Shown piece by piece: positions 24,348 to 32,975 of a DNA stretch of 64,000 bases; positions within the stretch are counted from its first letter, which is position 1, and every line of letters begins with the position of its first letter. The DNA is taken from the NCBI GenBank assembly GCA_963812675.1, contig CAWEWR010000002.1, forward strand, positions 1 through 64,000, written 5' to 3'. The position numbers were made by a program, and so were the translations under genes. This DNA is from AP-15 sp963812675 (GTDB lineage: Bacteria > Pseudomonadota > Alphaproteobacteria > ATCC43930 > CGMCC-115725). A model generated the notes under the pieces. It made no database searches, was not told the origin of the DNA, and saw only the letters and a program-made list of their open reading frames with translations.

Positions 24348-25562
24348 GTGACCGAAGCCAGGCCAGGGCCGCTCGCCGGCATTAAGATCCTCGATTTGAC
24401 GACGGTCGTGCTCGGGCCGCTGGCGACGCAGATCCTCGGCGACCTCGGTGCCGAGGTGATCAAGGTCGAGGCGCCGGGCGGCGACATCATGCGCTATGCC
24501 GAGCCCGCCCGGCACCGCGAGATGGGCCATGTGTTCCTGAACCTCAACCGGAACAAGCGCTCGCTCGTGCTCGACCTGAAGCAGGCGGATGCGGCGCCGG
24601 TGCTGTTGGCCTTGGTCCGGCAGAGCGATGTTCTGATGCACAACATGCGGCCGCAAGCGATGGCGCGGCTCGGCTTCGCCTGGGAGCGGCTGCGCGAGGT
24701 CAACCCGCGCCTCGTCTACTGCTCGGCGCAAGGCTACGGGCAGGACGGCCCGTTCGCCGATCGGCCGGCCTTTGACGACATCATCCAGGGCGGCTGCGGA
24801 CTGGTCGCGCTCGAAGCGGCGACAGGCGGCGAGGCGCGCTTCGTGCCGACCCTGATCGGCGACAAGACCGTCGGCCTCACGATGGTCTATGCCGTGATGG
24901 CGGCGCTTTTGCAGCGTGAGCGCACCGGAGAAGGCCAGGCGGTGGAAGTGCCGATGCTGGAGACAATGACCGCGTTCGTCATGGCCGAGCATATGGGCGG
25001 GCTGACCTTCGACCCGCCGAGTGGGGAGCCCGGCTATTCCCGAATGCTCGCGCCGGATCGCAGGCCGCACCAGACGGCGGACGGGTATATCTGCATTCTG
25101 CCCTACACCGATCGGCACTGGAGGGATTTCTTCCGCATTGCCGGGCGTCCGGAGCTCGCTGACGACCCGCGGCTTGCCGACGCGCAATCCCGGAGCCGCC
25201 ACGTCGCCGAGCTTTACGCGTTGATTGCCGAATGCGTGCGCGACGGATCGACCGCGTCCTGGCTCGAAAAGCTCAAATCGGCCGATATCCCGTCCGGACC
25301 CGTCAACCGGCTCGGCGGATTGCCGGCCGACGAGCATCTTGCCGCCGTAAAGATGTTCCCACGGACCGACCATCCCACCGAAGGCAGCATCCGGATTGTC
25401 CGGCCGCCGGTGCGGTTTGGCGAGGCGGACTGCGCGCTGCGCCGTGCGGCGCCGCGATTGGGCGAGCATTCGCGCGAGATCCTGCGCGAAGCCGGGTTCG
25501 CCGATGACAAAATCGCGGATCTGCTCGCCCGCAAGGTCGCGATCGAAGCGGTCGAACTGTGA
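24348..25562 (+). CDS. Family III CoA-transferase (CaiB/BaiF)
   Basis: The 404-aa protein starts at GTG 24348 with the family's LAGIKILDLTTVVLGPLATQ and LGDLGAEVIKVEAPGGD. It shows NKRSLVLDLKQ, the PAFDDIIQGGCGL region and the conserved catalytic Asp in PTLIGDKTVGL. Such enzymes move CoA from an acyl-CoA donor to a carboxylic acid. The C-terminal IRIVRPPVRFGE is also typical. The donor and acceptor are unknown. It sits right after the toxin gene, perhaps sharing its promoter, and 32 bases before the TauD-type dioxygenase gene. The two may act on the same carboxylic acid. Confidence 0.93.
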   Translation: MTEARPGPLAGIKILDLTTVVLGPLATQILGDLGAEVIKVEAPGGDIMRYAEPARHREMGHVFLNLNRNKRSLVLDLKQADAAPVLLALVRQSDVLMHNMRPQAMARLGFAWERLREVNPRLVYCSAQGYGQDGPFADRPAFDDIIQGGCGLVALEAATGGEARFVPTLIGDKTVGLTMVYAVMAALLQRERTGEGQAVEVPMLETMTAFVMAEHMGGLTFDPPSGEPGYSRMLAPDRRPHQTADGYICILPYTDRHWRDFFRIAGRPELADDPRLADAQSRSRHVAELYALIAECVRDGSTASWLEKLKSADIPSGPVNRLGGLPADEHLAAVKMFPRTDHPTEGSIRIVRPPVRFGEADCALRRAAPRLGEHSREILREAGFADDKIADLLARKVAIEAVEL

Positions 25563-25594
25563 TAGGATCTCGGAAGCAATCCAAGGAGAGCGCG

Positions 25595-26473
25595 ATGGAT
25601 CCCGTTCGTTCCAACAACGGCCCCCGTTACAAGCATCTCGCCGACGAGCCGCCGCCCTACGACACGATCACCGTCGACAAATTGACGCCGATCATCGGCG
25701 GTGAGATCAGCGGGGTTGATTTGTCGCGGTCGCTCGGCAACCGCACGCTCGACGAGATCCACCGCGCGCTGGCCGAGAACCTCGTGATCTTCTTTCGCGA
25801 CCAGCATTTGACGCAGGACCAGCATCTCGCCTTCGGCCGGCTGTTCGGCGACCTCCACATCCATCCGGCAGCGCCGCACGCGCCCGGCAAGCCGGAACTG
25901 ATGATCATCCACGCCGACAAGGACTCGCCGCGCGCCAATGGCGAGGGCTGGCACAGCGATGTCTCCTGCGATCCCGAGCCGCCGATGGGCAGCATCCTTT
26001 ACATCAAGAAATGTCCGCCGCGCGGCGGCGACACCTTGTTCGCGAGCATGTACGCCGCTTATGAAGCATTGTCCGATCGCATGAAGACTTATCTCGACGG
26101 GCTGACCGCGATCCACGATGGCGAGCACTATCGCGGCCAATACGCCAATTACGGGATCGCCGACAAGCCGAGCTATCCGCGCGCCGAGCATCCGGTTGTG
26201 CGGACGCACCCGGTGACCGGCAAGAAAGCGCTTTACGTGAACAAGGGTTTTACGCGGCGCATTCTGGGGATCCCCCGAGACGAGAGCGACGGCATGCTGC
26301 GTTATCTCTACGAGCACATGGCCAATCCGCTGTTCCAGTGCCGCTTCCGCTGGAGCGAGAACTCGATCGCGTTCTGGGACAACCGCTGCGTCCAGCACCA
26401 CGCGATGTGGGACTATTGGCCCCACACGCGCTCGGGAAACCGGGTAACCGTCGCAGGCGACCGGCCCGTTTAA
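25595..26473 (+). CDS. TauD/TfdA-family Fe(II)/2-oxoglutarate dioxygenase
   Basis: The 292-aa product has the iron-binding triad H120-x-D122 (EGWHSDVS) and H268 (NRCVQHHAMWDY), with the 2-oxoglutarate Arg in SGNRVTVAGD (R283). The N-terminal TPIIGGEISGVDLSR and FFRDQHLTQDQHLAFGRLFG are standard. These enzymes hydroxylate taurine, alkylsulfonates, 2,4-D and similar acids. ATG 25595 follows AAGGAGAG. It lies downstream of a CoA-transferase, so a carboxylic-acid catabolic step is plausible. A second, more distant TauD-type gene is present at 60135-60998. Confidence 0.93.
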   Translation: MDPVRSNNGPRYKHLADEPPPYDTITVDKLTPIIGGEISGVDLSRSLGNRTLDEIHRALAENLVIFFRDQHLTQDQHLAFGRLFGDLHIHPAAPHAPGKPELMIIHADKDSPRANGEGWHSDVSCDPEPPMGSILYIKKCPPRGGDTLFASMYAAYEALSDRMKTYLDGLTAIHDGEHYRGQYANYGIADKPSYPRAEHPVVRTHPVTGKKALYVNKGFTRRILGIPRDESDGMLRYLYEHMANPLFQCRFRWSENSIAFWDNRCVQHHAMWDYWPHTRSGNRVTVAGDRPV

Positions 26474-26510
26474 AACGATTTCCTCCCCCACGCTGGGAGA
26501 AAATTTGGGG

Positions 26511-26655
26511 CCGCGGCAAGACCCTCACCCGCCTCGCTGCGCTCGGCACCCTCTCCCGCGGTGCAGGAGAGGGGCTACAACGGATTCAGCCCAAAGCCCC
26601 TCTCCCGCGGCGCGGGAGAGGGGGGACCAAGCCCTTCGGGCTTGTGGGTGAGGGT
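26511..26655. repeat. Composite GC-rich palindromic repeat, copy 2
   Basis: It begins CCGCGGCAAGACCCTCACCC and ends GGGACCAAGCCCTTCGGGCT plus GTGAGGGTAG, matching the ends of the copy at 3282-3676. Two CCCTCTCCCGCGG...GGAGAGGG hairpins lie between. It is placed in the 460-base gap between the TauD-type gene and the helicase gene. Nothing coding is seen in the gap. Confidence 0.7.
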
Positions 26656-26854
26656 AGCGCCGACCTCTCCTGCAAGCGACCGCAAGCGGGGCGAGCTGGC
26701 TCTTGACCATTGGTAGAGGGACGGACATATAGAGAACGCAGCGTTCGTGCTCGTCCTTCGAGTCACGTGACCGAACACGCGTGAGCGATCCCACCACCAC
26801 GGTGGGAATTGGGTTCGGTCTTTATGTTTGCTGTGCCCGGACAACCCTCTTCAC

Positions 26855-26905
26855 GCGGGTCGTCTTCCGACCCGCCAGGTGCCTGCGGATAGACGCAGCG
26901 CGTCT
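26855..26905 (+). promoter_or_regulatory. Structured leader of the DEAD-box helicase gene
   Basis: Two perfect hairpins lie just upstream of the helicase: GCGGGTCG (26855-26862) pairs with CGACCCGC (26868-26875) around TCTTC, and AGACGC (26891-26896) pairs with GCGTCT (26900-26905) around AGC. A run of six T follows at 26917-26922, near but not directly after the second hairpin. Helicase genes of this kind are often cold-regulated through their 5' leaders; that role here is inference. Confidence 0.4.
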
Positions 26906-26936
26906 GTTGGGCCTCATTTTTTGAGAGATCACAACC

Positions 26937-28241
26937 TTGTCTAAATTTTCCGATTTTGAACTTGCAACTCCCATCCTCGAGGCGGTCGCCGCCGAAGGCT
27001 ACACTGAACCCACCCCGATCCAATCGCAGGCCATCCCGCAGGTGCTTCGCGGCCGCGACCTCTGCGGCATCGCCCAGACCGGGACCGGCAAGACAGCCGC
27101 TTTCGCATTGCCGATTCTCCAGCGCCTCTGCAGCGCACCGGCCCGGAGAACGGCCGGCGCTTGCCGAACCCTCGTGCTCAGCCCGACGCGAGAGCTGGCC
27201 AGCCAAATCGCCGAGAGCTTCCGCGCCTATGGGCGCGAGCTGCCGCTCTCCACGGCGGTCGTGTTCGGCGGCGTCCCGATCGGGGCGCAGCAGCGGCGGC
27301 TGGCGCCGGGTGTCGACATCTTGGTGGCGACACCCGGGCGCCTGCTCGACCTCATAGACCGCAAATCCCTCACTTTATCGAGGGTCCAGATCCTGGTCCT
27401 CGACGAGGCGGATCGAATGCTCGACCTAGGCTTCATTCATGCCCTGAAACGCATCGTGAGATTGTTGCCGCGAGAGCGCCAGACACTGTTGTTCTCGGCG
27501 ACTATGCCGAGGGCGATCGCTTCTCTTGCCGAGGAGTACCTCAACCAACCGGTCAAGGTGGCCGTCACGCCGGCTGCGACGACGGTCGAGCTGGTGGATC
27601 AAGGCGTCGTCTTCGTTTCCAGCGATCGGAAACGCCAGCAGCTTGCGTTATTGTTGAGCGATCCAGCCCTCGAACGGGTGCTCGTCTTTACCCGCACAAA
27701 GCATGGCGCAGATAGGGTCGTGCGGCACCTGAGCGAAGCCGGTATCGATGCTACTGCCATCCACGGCAACAAATCGCAGCCTCAGCGCGAACGCGCGCTC
27801 GCCGGCTTCCGCGCCGGCCATGCCCGGGTTCTCGTCGCAACCGACATCGCCGCCCGTGGAATCGATGTGGAAGGCGTGTCGCACGTCATCAATTTCGAGC
27901 TGCCGAATGTGCCGGAGGACTATGTCCACCGCATCGGCCGAACCGCCCGCGCCGGCGCCGCCGGGATAGCGATCTCGTTGTGCAGCGACGAGGAGCGAGC
28001 CTACCTTCTGGATATCGAAAAGCTGACTCGCCTACCCATCCGGCAGCTTCACGAGCCGCCCGTCACAAGCGCTGCTGTGCGGAACATTCGGATCCCCGCC
28101 CCTGAGCGCAACGACGACGGAAGGAACCGGGCGGGAGATTGGCGATCCCGACGCCGGGGCAAGAAAATTATTCCTTCATCAGCTGCTGCTTCGCCTGCTC
28201 GGCGAAGTGGTCGAGCTCGAAGCGGACCTGCGCCGGGGTGA
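26937..28241 (+). CDS. DEAD-box RNA helicase (RhlE-like)
   Basis: The 434-aa protein has all helicase motifs: Q motif (GYTEPTPIQSQAIP), motif I AQTGTGKT, Ia PTRELASQ, GG, TPGR, motif II DEAD (VLDEADRML), SAT (FSATMP), motif V (ATDIAARGIDVEGVSHVINF) and VI HRIGRTARAG. It unwinds short RNA duplexes in ribosome assembly or mRNA decay. The start is a TTG at 26937 (LSKFSDFELATPIL), the only start that keeps the family N-terminus. The C-terminal basic tail (RNRAGDWRSRRRGKK) continues for about 24 residues into sequence that is antisense to the end of the DUF1476 gene, giving a 74-base convergent overlap. Confidence 0.93.
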   Translation: MSKFSDFELATPILEAVAAEGYTEPTPIQSQAIPQVLRGRDLCGIAQTGTGKTAAFALPILQRLCSAPARRTAGACRTLVLSPTRELASQIAESFRAYGRELPLSTAVVFGGVPIGAQQRRLAPGVDILVATPGRLLDLIDRKSLTLSRVQILVLDEADRMLDLGFIHALKRIVRLLPRERQTLLFSATMPRAIASLAEEYLNQPVKVAVTPAATTVELVDQGVVFVSSDRKRQQLALLLSDPALERVLVFTRTKHGADRVVRHLSEAGIDATAIHGNKSQPQRERALAGFRAGHARVLVATDIAARGIDVEGVSHVINFELPNVPEDYVHRIGRTARAGAAGIAISLCSDEERAYLLDIEKLTRLPIRQLHEPPVTSAAVRNIRIPAPERNDDGRNRAGDWRSRRRGKKIIPSSAAASPARRSGRARSGPAPG

Positions 28242-28488
28242 TCTTTTGGCCTTTGGCAGCGAGATCGTTGACGATCTTGTCGAGGACGCGCTTGTCACCC
28301 CCCGGCTCGAACTGGGCAGCCAGCACCTCCTTGCCGTAAGCCTCGGCATCGGCGCCCGTCACCCCCATTTTCTGCGCCGCCCATAGCCCTAACAGTCTGT
28401 TGCGTCGGGAGGTGACCTTGAACCTGAACTCCTGATCGTGCTTGAACCGGGCCTCAAACTCTTTTTCACGGTCGACGAAGCTGGTCAT
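28168..28488 (-). CDS. DUF1476 protein (F1F0-ATPase zeta-type inhibitor)
   Basis: The 106-aa sequence MTSFVDREKEFEARFKHDQE, then FKVTSRRNRLLGLWAAQKMG and ITPAQVRFELDHFAEQAK, is a clear DUF1476 member. In Paracoccus the homologue (zeta subunit) inhibits the F1F0-ATPase by inserting its N-terminus, and the family is restricted to alphaproteobacteria. The start ATG 28488 is supported by GGGGTGAGG upstream. Longer open frame upstream is antisense to the NRDE gene and rejected. The 3' end overlaps the helicase gene by 74 bases. Confidence 0.93.
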   Translation of the reverse strand: MTSFVDREKEFEARFKHDQEFRFKVTSRRNRLLGLWAAQKMGVTGADAEAYGKEVLAAQFEPGGDKRVLDKIVNDLAAKGQKITPAQVRFELDHFAEQAKQQLMKE

Positions 28489-28569
28489 ATGAACCTCACC
28501 CCAAGGAACGCAGCGGCGCGCCCTTGTGCCCCTATATTGGACCGGCGAAGCGGCGATGCGAGCGAATGA

Positions 28570-29316
28570 ATGTGTACTTTGGTGATCTTGCGCCGGCCGG
28601 ACCACCGTTGGCCGGTGCTGATCGGCGCCAATCGCGACGAGATGATCGACCGGCCCTGGGAGCAGCCCGGCCGTCATTGGCCGGACCGGCCGGAAGTAGT
28701 GGCGGGGCTCGACAGGGTCGCCGGCGGATCGTGGCTCGGGGTCAACGATTGGGGCGTCGCCGCTGCTGTCCTCAACCGGCACGGCTCGCTGGGTCCGGCG
28801 CCCGGTCAGCGTTCGCGCGGCGAGTTGGTTCTCGAGGCGCTCGACCACGCCGATGCGGTCGCCGCCGCCGAGGCCCTGTCGCATCTCGACCCCGCTTCCT
28901 ATCGCACCTTCAACCTGATCGTCGCCGACGAGCGCGATGCCTTTTGGCTGCGTCATGCCGGGGGCGTTCGGGTCGACTTGCATCCGATCAAGGACGGGCT
29001 GTCGATGATTGCGGCAGGCGACCTCGACGACCTCGCTACCCGGAGGCTCGAATTGGCGCTGCCGGCGTTTCGCGCATGGCCCGTGCCCGACCCCGATCGC
29101 GATGATTGGTCGGCATGGGAGTCGCTGCTCGGCAGCACCCGGGCGCCGCCGGGCGAGCCGGCAACCGCGGCGATGCGTTTCCAGTCGGACGGGTACGGGA
29201 CCGTATCGAGCGCGGTGATCGCACTTCCCGTGCTCGGCGAGCCGGAGCGCCGGCCGATCTTCCGCTTCGCCGGGTGGCTGCCTGAGGTCACCCCATGGCA
29301 AAACATCGTTTTCTGA
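28570..29316 (+). CDS. NRDE / TANGO2-family protein
   Basis: The product starts MCTLVILRRPDHRWPVLIGANRDE, containing the N-terminal Cys2 and the NRDE motif that names the family. It continues with RPWEQPGRHWPD and the GGSWLGVNDWGVAAAVLNR block. The fold resembles N-terminal nucleophile hydrolases. The human relative TANGO2 has been linked to haem and acyl-CoA metabolism, but the bacterial function is not settled. It is cytosolic, 248 aa, with no signal. It sits between DUF1476 and purS, a position often occupied by purC in alphaproteobacteria. Confidence 0.9.
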   Translation: MCTLVILRRPDHRWPVLIGANRDEMIDRPWEQPGRHWPDRPEVVAGLDRVAGGSWLGVNDWGVAAAVLNRHGSLGPAPGQRSRGELVLEALDHADAVAAAEALSHLDPASYRTFNLIVADERDAFWLRHAGGVRVDLHPIKDGLSMIAAGDLDDLATRRLELALPAFRAWPVPDPDRDDWSAWESLLGSTRAPPGEPATAAMRFQSDGYGTVSSAVIALPVLGEPERRPIFRFAGWLPEVTPWQNIVF

Positions 29317-29347
29317 TCGACCCTTTCTTGTTTAACGGGGACCGGAA

Positions 29348-29590
29348 ATGAAGGCCTTGGTGCACGTGAAGCTGAAACGGGGGGTGCTCGACCCGCAAGG
29401 CAAGGCGATCGGCAATGCGCTTGCCGGTTTGGGGTTCACCGGGATCGGCGAGGTACGGCAGGGCAAGCTGATCGAGCTGGAGCTCGAAGAAACCGACGCG
29501 GCCCGCGCCCGCGAGCGGGTCGAGGCGATGTGCCGGGAGCTTCTCGCCAACCCGGTGATCGAAGATTATGCGATCGAGTTCTCGACGTAG
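29348..29590 (+). CDS. purS: Phosphoribosylformylglycinamidine synthase subunit PurS
   Basis: This 80-aa protein is a typical PurS: MKALVHVKLKRGVLDPQGKA, then GFTGIGEVRQGKLIELEL and ANPVIEDYAIEF at the end. PurS bridges PurL and PurQ in the small-subunit type FGAM synthase, step four of de novo purine synthesis. It normally lies next to purC, purQ or purL; here none of them is adjacent, and the neighbours are an NRDE gene upstream (31 bases) and a convergent kinase gene. The stop overlaps the last 25 bases of the kinase gene. purE and purK are in the window but about 16 kb away. Confidence 0.95.
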   Translation: MKALVHVKLKRGVLDPQGKAIGNALAGLGFTGIGEVRQGKLIELELEETDAARARERVEAMCRELLANPVIEDYAIEFST

Positions 29591-31620
29591 CTCGCTGCCC
29601 GGAACAGACCTCCTGCCAGCACTTCTTCGAGTTTTTTTCCCAGTGTCGTCGGACGGTAGGGTTTTGCGATGAACGGAAATTCCGCGCGCGCCGAAAGTCT
29701 CTGGTTCGCCTCGCGCGTATAACCCGAACTCAGCAGGACCTTGAGGTCGGGCCGCAACCGCGACGCCTGGCGCGCCAACTCGGTTCCGCTCATTCCGGCC
29801 GGCATTACAATGTCGGTGAACAAAAGATCGACCGAACGGTCCTGGTTCAGGATGGCCAATGCCTCCGGACCATTGGTCGCGACCAAAGTTTGATAGCCGA
29901 GATCCGACAGGATGCCGACGATCATCTCGCGCACATCCGGGTCGTCCTCGACGACGAGGATCTTCGCACTAGCAGGCGTCGTCTTGCGGAGCCCTTCTTG
30001 CGAGATAGCACCGGGCTCGGCCTGCCCCTCGGCCCGCGGAATATAGATCTGCACCGTCGTGCCGTTGCCGACCGTGCTGTCGATCCGCGTAGCACCACCC
30101 GATTGTTTGGCAAATCCGTAGACCTGGCTGAGGCCCAAACCAGTGCCTTTGCCGACCTCTTTGGTGGTGTAGAACGGCTCGAACGCCCGTTCCAACACGT
30201 CGGCGCTCATGCCGCACCCCGTGTCGCCCACTGAGATCACGACATAATCGCCAGCGGGCTGATCGACCGCAGTGCCGTCTGTCGTCACGTTTTCGGTGCG
30301 AAAGATCAAGCGGCCCGATCTGCCCATTGCATCGCGCGCATTTGCGGCAAGGTTCAGCATGGCGGTGCCGAACTGGGCCGGGTCGATCCGACAAGGCCAA
30401 ACCTCGTCTCCCAGCGCCAGCGCGATTTCGATGCCCTCGCCGACCGTCTTCTGACACAACATCAGATTTTCGCGCACCAGATCGTTGATGCTGACGGTCT
30501 CCGGTCTGATCTCCTGCCGGCGCGAGAAGGCGAGCAGATGCTCCGTCAACCGCGAGCCCCGCGAAGCTGCGCGCAGCGCCCCCTCCGCGTAACGCCTGCC
30601 GGGGTCACCCGCCGGCAGCACGGTCGCCAGCATTTCCAAATTCCCAATGATCGCCGTCAGCAAATTGTTGAAATCATGCGCGACGCCGCCCGTGAGCTGG
30701 CCGATCGCCTCCATCTTCTGAGCCTGACGAAGCTGCTCTTCGGCTGCCTTTCGTTCGGTCAGATCGCGCGTGATCTTGGCGAAGCCGATCAGCCGGCCAG
30801 TGCCGTCGTGGATCGCGTCGATGACTACAGTCGCCCAGAACCTGGTGCCGTCTTTGCGCACCCGCCATCCCTCGGCCTCGTATTTGCCCGTGCGCCTTGC
30901 GGTCTCCAGCGCAGTTTGCGGCAGCCTTCTCTGCTGATCCTCCTCCAAATAAAATCGTGAGAAATGATGCCCGACGATCTCTTCGGTGGTATAGCCCTTG
31001 ATCCGCGCGGCACCGGCATTCCAGTTCGTCACGAACCCGTTCGGGTCCAGCATGAAGATCGAATAGTCGGCCACTCCTTGCACCAGCAGGCGGAACCGCT
31101 CTTCGCTGGCGCGAAGCTCGGTAAAGGTCTGCGTTATCAGCCGTGAGCGCTGCTCGACCCGCTGTTCGAGCGTTTCGTTGAGCTGGCTGATGGCCTCCTC
31201 GGCCCGCTTACGCTCGCTGATATCGACCAGCACGTTGACGGCGCCGACCAGCGCCCCCGAACTGTCGTGCAGCGGGGTCGGGTGAGGCAGCAGGTTGATG
31301 CGTGTGCCGTCGGGTCGCTCCGCGATGATCTCGACGCCCCTGACGGGCCGGTCTTCCCGCAACGCGACAGCCATCGGGCACTCGTCATAGGGCAACGGCG
31401 TGCCATCCGGACGGAGCAGACGCCAGCTGACGCACCAGAGATCGCGGCCCAGCTCCGGCCGGTTGCCGACGAGCTCGGCTGCAGCCTCGTTAAAGAAGGT
31501 GATCCGCCCGGCAGCGTCGGTCGTATAGACCGCCGCAGGCAAGGCTTCGAAAAGTAGACGCCATGTCTCGGAGGCCGCCGCGGAGCCGTCGAGCGGATTA
31601 CCAATAGGGGGAGAGGACAA
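29566..31620 (-). CDS. Hybrid PAS histidine kinase with receiver domain
   Basis: The 684-aa protein has two PAS domains (about 17-135 and 170-290), then HisKA with H315 in GQLTGGVAHDFNNLL and HATPase_c with N-box AANARDAM, G1 DTGCGM and G2 GKGTGLGLS. It ends in a C-terminal receiver domain (about 552-675) with the phosphoacceptor D603 in LLFTDIVMP. No transmembrane segment is visible, so it is a cytosolic sensor of the GAHDFNN (HWE/HisKA-like) type common in rhizobia. Its ligand and output partner are not in the window. The gene overlaps purS by 25 bases at its 3' end. Confidence 0.94.
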   Translation of the reverse strand: MSSPPIGNPLDGSAAASETWRLLFEALPAAVYTTDAAGRITFFNEAAAELVGNRPELGRDLWCVSWRLLRPDGTPLPYDECPMAVALREDRPVRGVEIIAERPDGTRINLLPHPTPLHDSSGALVGAVNVLVDISERKRAEEAISQLNETLEQRVEQRSRLITQTFTELRASEERFRLLVQGVADYSIFMLDPNGFVTNWNAGAARIKGYTTEEIVGHHFSRFYLEEDQQRRLPQTALETARRTGKYEAEGWRVRKDGTRFWATVVIDAIHDGTGRLIGFAKITRDLTERKAAEEQLRQAQKMEAIGQLTGGVAHDFNNLLTAIIGNLEMLATVLPAGDPGRRYAEGALRAASRGSRLTEHLLAFSRRQEIRPETVSINDLVRENLMLCQKTVGEGIEIALALGDEVWPCRIDPAQFGTAMLNLAANARDAMGRSGRLIFRTENVTTDGTAVDQPAGDYVVISVGDTGCGMSADVLERAFEPFYTTKEVGKGTGLGLSQVYGFAKQSGGATRIDSTVGNGTTVQIYIPRAEGQAEPGAISQEGLRKTTPASAKILVVEDDPDVREMIVGILSDLGYQTLVATNGPEALAILNQDRSVDLLFTDIVMPAGMSGTELARQASRLRPDLKVLLSSGYTREANQRLSARAEFPFIAKPYRPTTLGKKLEEVLAGGLFRAASYVENSIA

Positions 31621-31733
31621 TCTCGACTTCTTTCCTCGACGCGGCAGCAGCTATGATTTTCGCCGCGCCGGATGCGGCTCGTCGCAGCGGTCGAACACTA
31701 TTGGCCCCGACAGGGTTCCCTCCACCATCGGCG

Positions 31734-32975
31734 TTATTTTCTCGCCTCGGTGTACGGGTAGACCATGTCACCGGTTTTGTATTGGGCGGGCGCCAGGATC
31801 GTAACGGTCTTCGGCCCGCGGAACTGCTCGACATCGTGCCCCTTGATGCCGTGGTACTGCACCCAGATCGGCCGCGCCTCGGTCCATTCGCCGTCGGGGC
31901 CGAAGGCGATGTTGCCCTCGATTGTGTGGAACGGGTGCGAGTGCAGGTATTCGGCAAGCTTGTTGTCTTCGAGGGTCTTTGTCGCGGTGATCGCGTCGCC
32001 GAGGATCTGCAATTCGCTGTAGGCAAAGGGCGGCAAGAAATAGCCGAGTAGGTCGACCCCTTCCGCCGGCGCCCTCGCCTGATATTTCCTAATGAAATCC
32101 ATGACGCCGGGAAACTGCATTGTCGGGACCGGCTCCCATAAATCGACATTGACGATGCCATTGGCCGCCTCGCCGAGCTGCATCTTGATCGCTGCCGCCT
32201 GCAGTCCGGCAAGGCCGCCGCCGAGCATTTTGGTGTCGAGGCCGAGTTCGCCGACCGAACGCAGGATGCCGACCGTGTCCGAAGGATACGAGGAGATGTA
32301 AACGAGATCCGGTTGGGCCGCCTGCACAGAGCGAATTATCGGCGTGAAGTCGACCGTGGTCGGCGGGTACGCCCGGTCGTAGACGATGTCGATCCCTCTC
32401 GCCTTGGTGTGCCCGCGCGCGCTTTCTGCCGCCTTGTGCTGGAATTCGGCATCGGTGGCGACGATCGCAACCGTCTTTGGCTTCGGGTTCTGCGCCGCCG
32501 CCAGGTCGAACCAGCCCTCGGCGAAGGTCTTCACCGGTTCGGGGCCGAAGGGCAACATCGAGAAGTATTTCGGGTAATGGAACTGGTCGTTGGCCGCTAG
32601 CGCGAACAGGCCGAAGAACAGGCGGTTGTGCGAGATTGCGACCGGCATCGCCGGCACGACAAGGTTCGTGCCGTAACTCGAAATCAACAGGTCGACCTTG
32701 TCGATATCGATCAGCTTTGTGTAGATGACCGGCACCAGCGAGGGGTTGCTCTGGTCGTCGTAATAGACCAGCTTGACCGGCCGGCCGAGCAGGCCGCCCT
32801 CGGCATTGACCTCGTCTTCCCAGATCTTGAAAGCGAGCAGCCCGGTCTTGCCAACGACGGCAAAGGGGCCAGTCAATTCCATGCTGAAGCCGATCTTGAT
32901 CGGCTCCGCCGCCTGAGGCGCGGCTGCTCCCCCCAGGAGCATTGCACCGAACAGCATGCACCCGAAGTATTTCAT
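31734..32975 (-). CDS. ABC transporter substrate-binding protein (branched-chain amino acid / urea type)
   Basis: This 413-aa protein has a signal peptide (cut near PQAAEP) and the type 1 periplasmic-binding fold: IKIGFSMELTGPFAVVGKTGLLAFKIWEDEVNAEGG is the standard start of LivK/UrtA-like proteins. Then come LVYYDDQSNPSLVPVIYTKL and the later PDLVYISSYPSDTVG. The ligand is unknown. No permease or ATPase gene is adjacent, so the transport partners must be elsewhere. The start overlaps the class II aldolase stop by 4 bases (ATGA), linking it to that enzyme. Confidence 0.92.
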   Translation of the reverse strand: MKYFGCMLFGAMLLGGAAAPQAAEPIKIGFSMELTGPFAVVGKTGLLAFKIWEDEVNAEGGLLGRPVKLVYYDDQSNPSLVPVIYTKLIDIDKVDLLISSYGTNLVVPAMPVAISHNRLFFGLFALAANDQFHYPKYFSMLPFGPEPVKTFAEGWFDLAAAQNPKPKTVAIVATDAEFQHKAAESARGHTKARGIDIVYDRAYPPTTVDFTPIIRSVQAAQPDLVYISSYPSDTVGILRSVGELGLDTKMLGGGLAGLQAAAIKMQLGEAANGIVNVDLWEPVPTMQFPGVMDFIRKYQARAPAEGVDLLGYFLPPFAYSELQILGDAITATKTLEDNKLAEYLHSHPFHTIEGNIAFGPDGEWTEARPIWVQYHGIKGHDVEQFRGPKTVTILAPAQYKTGDMVYPYTEARK

